Below, piece after piece: positions 7,095 to 7,701 of a DNA stretch of 7,701 bases. Numbering within the stretch: position 1 is the first letter of the stretch; every line of letters starts with the position of its first letter. The position numbers and the translations under genes were made by a program. The notes beneath the pieces were generated by a model. The model was not told where the DNA came from, did no database searches, and worked only from the letters and a program-made list of their open reading frames with translations. Source of the DNA: CBFHSD01 sp965658375 (lineage in GTDB: Bacteria; Bacteroidota; Bacteroidia; Flavobacteriales_G; Salibacteraceae); assembly GCA_965658375.1 (NCBI GenBank), contig CBFHSD010000076.1:1-7701 (forward strand). Reading direction: 5' to 3'.

Positions 7095-7494
7095 AGTGCG
7101 TCTTAAAAGCAGCCAATACTTTATCGGGAATGCGGATTGGTCTTTTTGTCTCTATTGAAACAAACACCAAAGTGGTTGTAGCTAGATTTAATTGGACACC
7201 TTTTGTATCAAATGTTTGATATGTAAAGGTAATTTTTGTATCCGGCAACTTTTCCATGAACACTTGAATGCTAATCTCATCATCATAAAATGCAGGCTTG
7301 TAATAGCGAATGCTAAAATCCAAAACAGGAAGCATCACTCCTTCATCTTCTAGCTCTTTATAAGAAATGCCAATATGCCGTAAGGCTTCTACTCGAGCTA
7401 TTTCAAAATACCTTGCATAATTACCATAGTAAGCGTAGCCCATTTTATCGGTATCTGCATAGCTTACCCTAAGCTTCCAAGTGAATTGGTACAT
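7075..7494 (-). CDS. Acyl-CoA thioesterase, YbgC/4-hydroxybenzoyl-CoA thioesterase family (hotdog fold)
   Basis: This single-domain hotdog-fold enzyme should hydrolyse an acyl-CoA thioester to the free acid and CoA in the cytoplasm. Its 139 residues are the normal family length. The family's active-site region is clear near the N-terminus: VSYADTDKMGYAYYGNY with the expected catalytic Asp at D16, followed by the long helix beginning YFEIARVEALR. The central strands (DFSIRYYKPAFYDDEISI, ITFTYQTF, ATTTLVFVS) fit the fold. The ATG at 7494 begins the typical short leading strand (MYQFTWKLRV). Its 3' end overlaps the convergent protease gene by 20 bases, so no terminator lies between them. The substrate (short acyl, aromatic or ACP-linked) cannot be told from sequence. 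A triple AATTT-GTGA repeat spans its start codon. Confidence 0.93.
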   Translation of the reverse strand: MYQFTWKLRVSYADTDKMGYAYYGNYARYFEIARVEALRHIGISYKELEDEGVMLPVLDFSIRYYKPAFYDDEISIQVFMEKLPDTKITFTYQTFDTKGVQLNLATTTLVFVSIETKRPIRIPDKVLAAFKTHFIDASI

Positions 7495-7523
7495 TTTGTG
7501 AAATTTCGTGACAATTTACGTGA
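7492..7523. repeat. Three tandem AATTT-(N)-GTGA repeats across the thioesterase start
   Basis: The plus strand reads CATTTTGTGA (7492-7501), AATTTCGTGA (7502-7511) and, after one C, AATTTACGTGA (7513-7523). The GTGA cores begin at 7498, 7508 and 7520, that is 10 and 12 bases apart, close to one helical turn. The first copy contains the thioesterase start codon (CAT on this strand). This arrangement could be an operator for a protein that binds one face of the DNA, but short AT-rich repeats also arise by chance. Confidence 0.4.
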
Positions 7524-7701
7524 TTCTTGTTCAATTAATAGGAATAACATTCTGTTAACTTAAGTTCTCCACATTCATTTATGTTACAAAACTTTCAAAA
7601 TATCATGAAACATAAAAAAATGAGGTTATAAACGTATTAACATACCACCTCTGCTTTATTAAAAGTTTAAGATGATAAAACCTTTTCAACATCTTTAACT
7701 A
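7495..7701. other. AT-rich gene-free stretch at the right edge
   Basis: No coding region is supported in these ~207 bases. The stretch should hold the promoter of the thioesterase (minus strand) and possibly that of a gene beyond the right edge. It contains the triple GTGA repeats near 7492-7523, a perfect 10-base palindrome AACTTAAGTT (7557-7566), and two words one mismatch from a DnaA box: TTCTCCACA (7565-7573) and TTTTCAACA (7683-7691). No clear TAnnTTTG promoter box was found on either strand. The only ATG-led frames on the plus strand near the end are 8-codon peptides at 7605-7631 and 7672-7698. Confidence 0.6.

Noticed and set aside
7622..7651. Possible terminator or hairpin from GAGGT and ACCTC
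   Set aside because: Only five pairs with a 20-base loop and no U-tract; too weak to call.
7605..7698. Two 8-codon ATG-led peptides (MKHKKMRL and MIKPFQHL) as leader peptides
   Set aside because: They lack a ribosome site, a biased amino-acid run or an attenuator hairpin; such short frames are expected by chance in AT-rich DNA.

Overview
The window looks like chromosomal DNA from a Bacteroidota bacterium, most likely a flavobacterium-like lineage (order Flavobacteriales). The reasons are its AT-rich composition, the lack of clear Shine-Dalgarno sequences before the genes, a perfect TAnnTTTG promoter box, and a secreted protease ending in a type IX secretion (T9SS) sorting domain, a system confined to this phylum. 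The lineage is inferred; no database search was possible.

Layout: the left part (1-2191) is a minus-strand pair, prmC (release-factor glutamine methyltransferase) followed by ligA (NAD+-dependent DNA ligase). The two overlap by 8 bases, and ligA is cut by the left edge just after its zinc finger. A 41-base divergent gap (2192-2232) separates this pair from a tightly packed plus-strand cluster. That cluster is ribD (bifunctional riboflavin deaminase/reductase), a TPR membrane protein of unknown function whose start overlaps the ribD stop (ATGA), an IMPACT/YigZ-family protein, and a T9SS-targeted gluzincin metalloprotease. The spacing suggests one transcript of about 4.9 kb mixing housekeeping and envelope or secreted functions. 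The protease runs convergently into a minus-strand hotdog-fold acyl-CoA thioesterase, and their 3' ends overlap by 20 bases. The last ~200 bases are gene-free, AT-rich and rich in small repeats and DnaA-box-like words.

No mobile element, CRISPR array, RNA gene or defence system was seen, and most of the window is ordinary core genome. The points most worth a second look are: the YigZ-family gene has no ATG, GTG or TTG where its conserved N-terminus must begin; the protease seems to have Tyr in place of the His of the HxxGxxW motif of M36-like peptidases; the TPR protein has a sensor-like front half but no kinase or DNA-binding output domain; and three phased AATTT-GTGA repeats sit across the thioesterase start.
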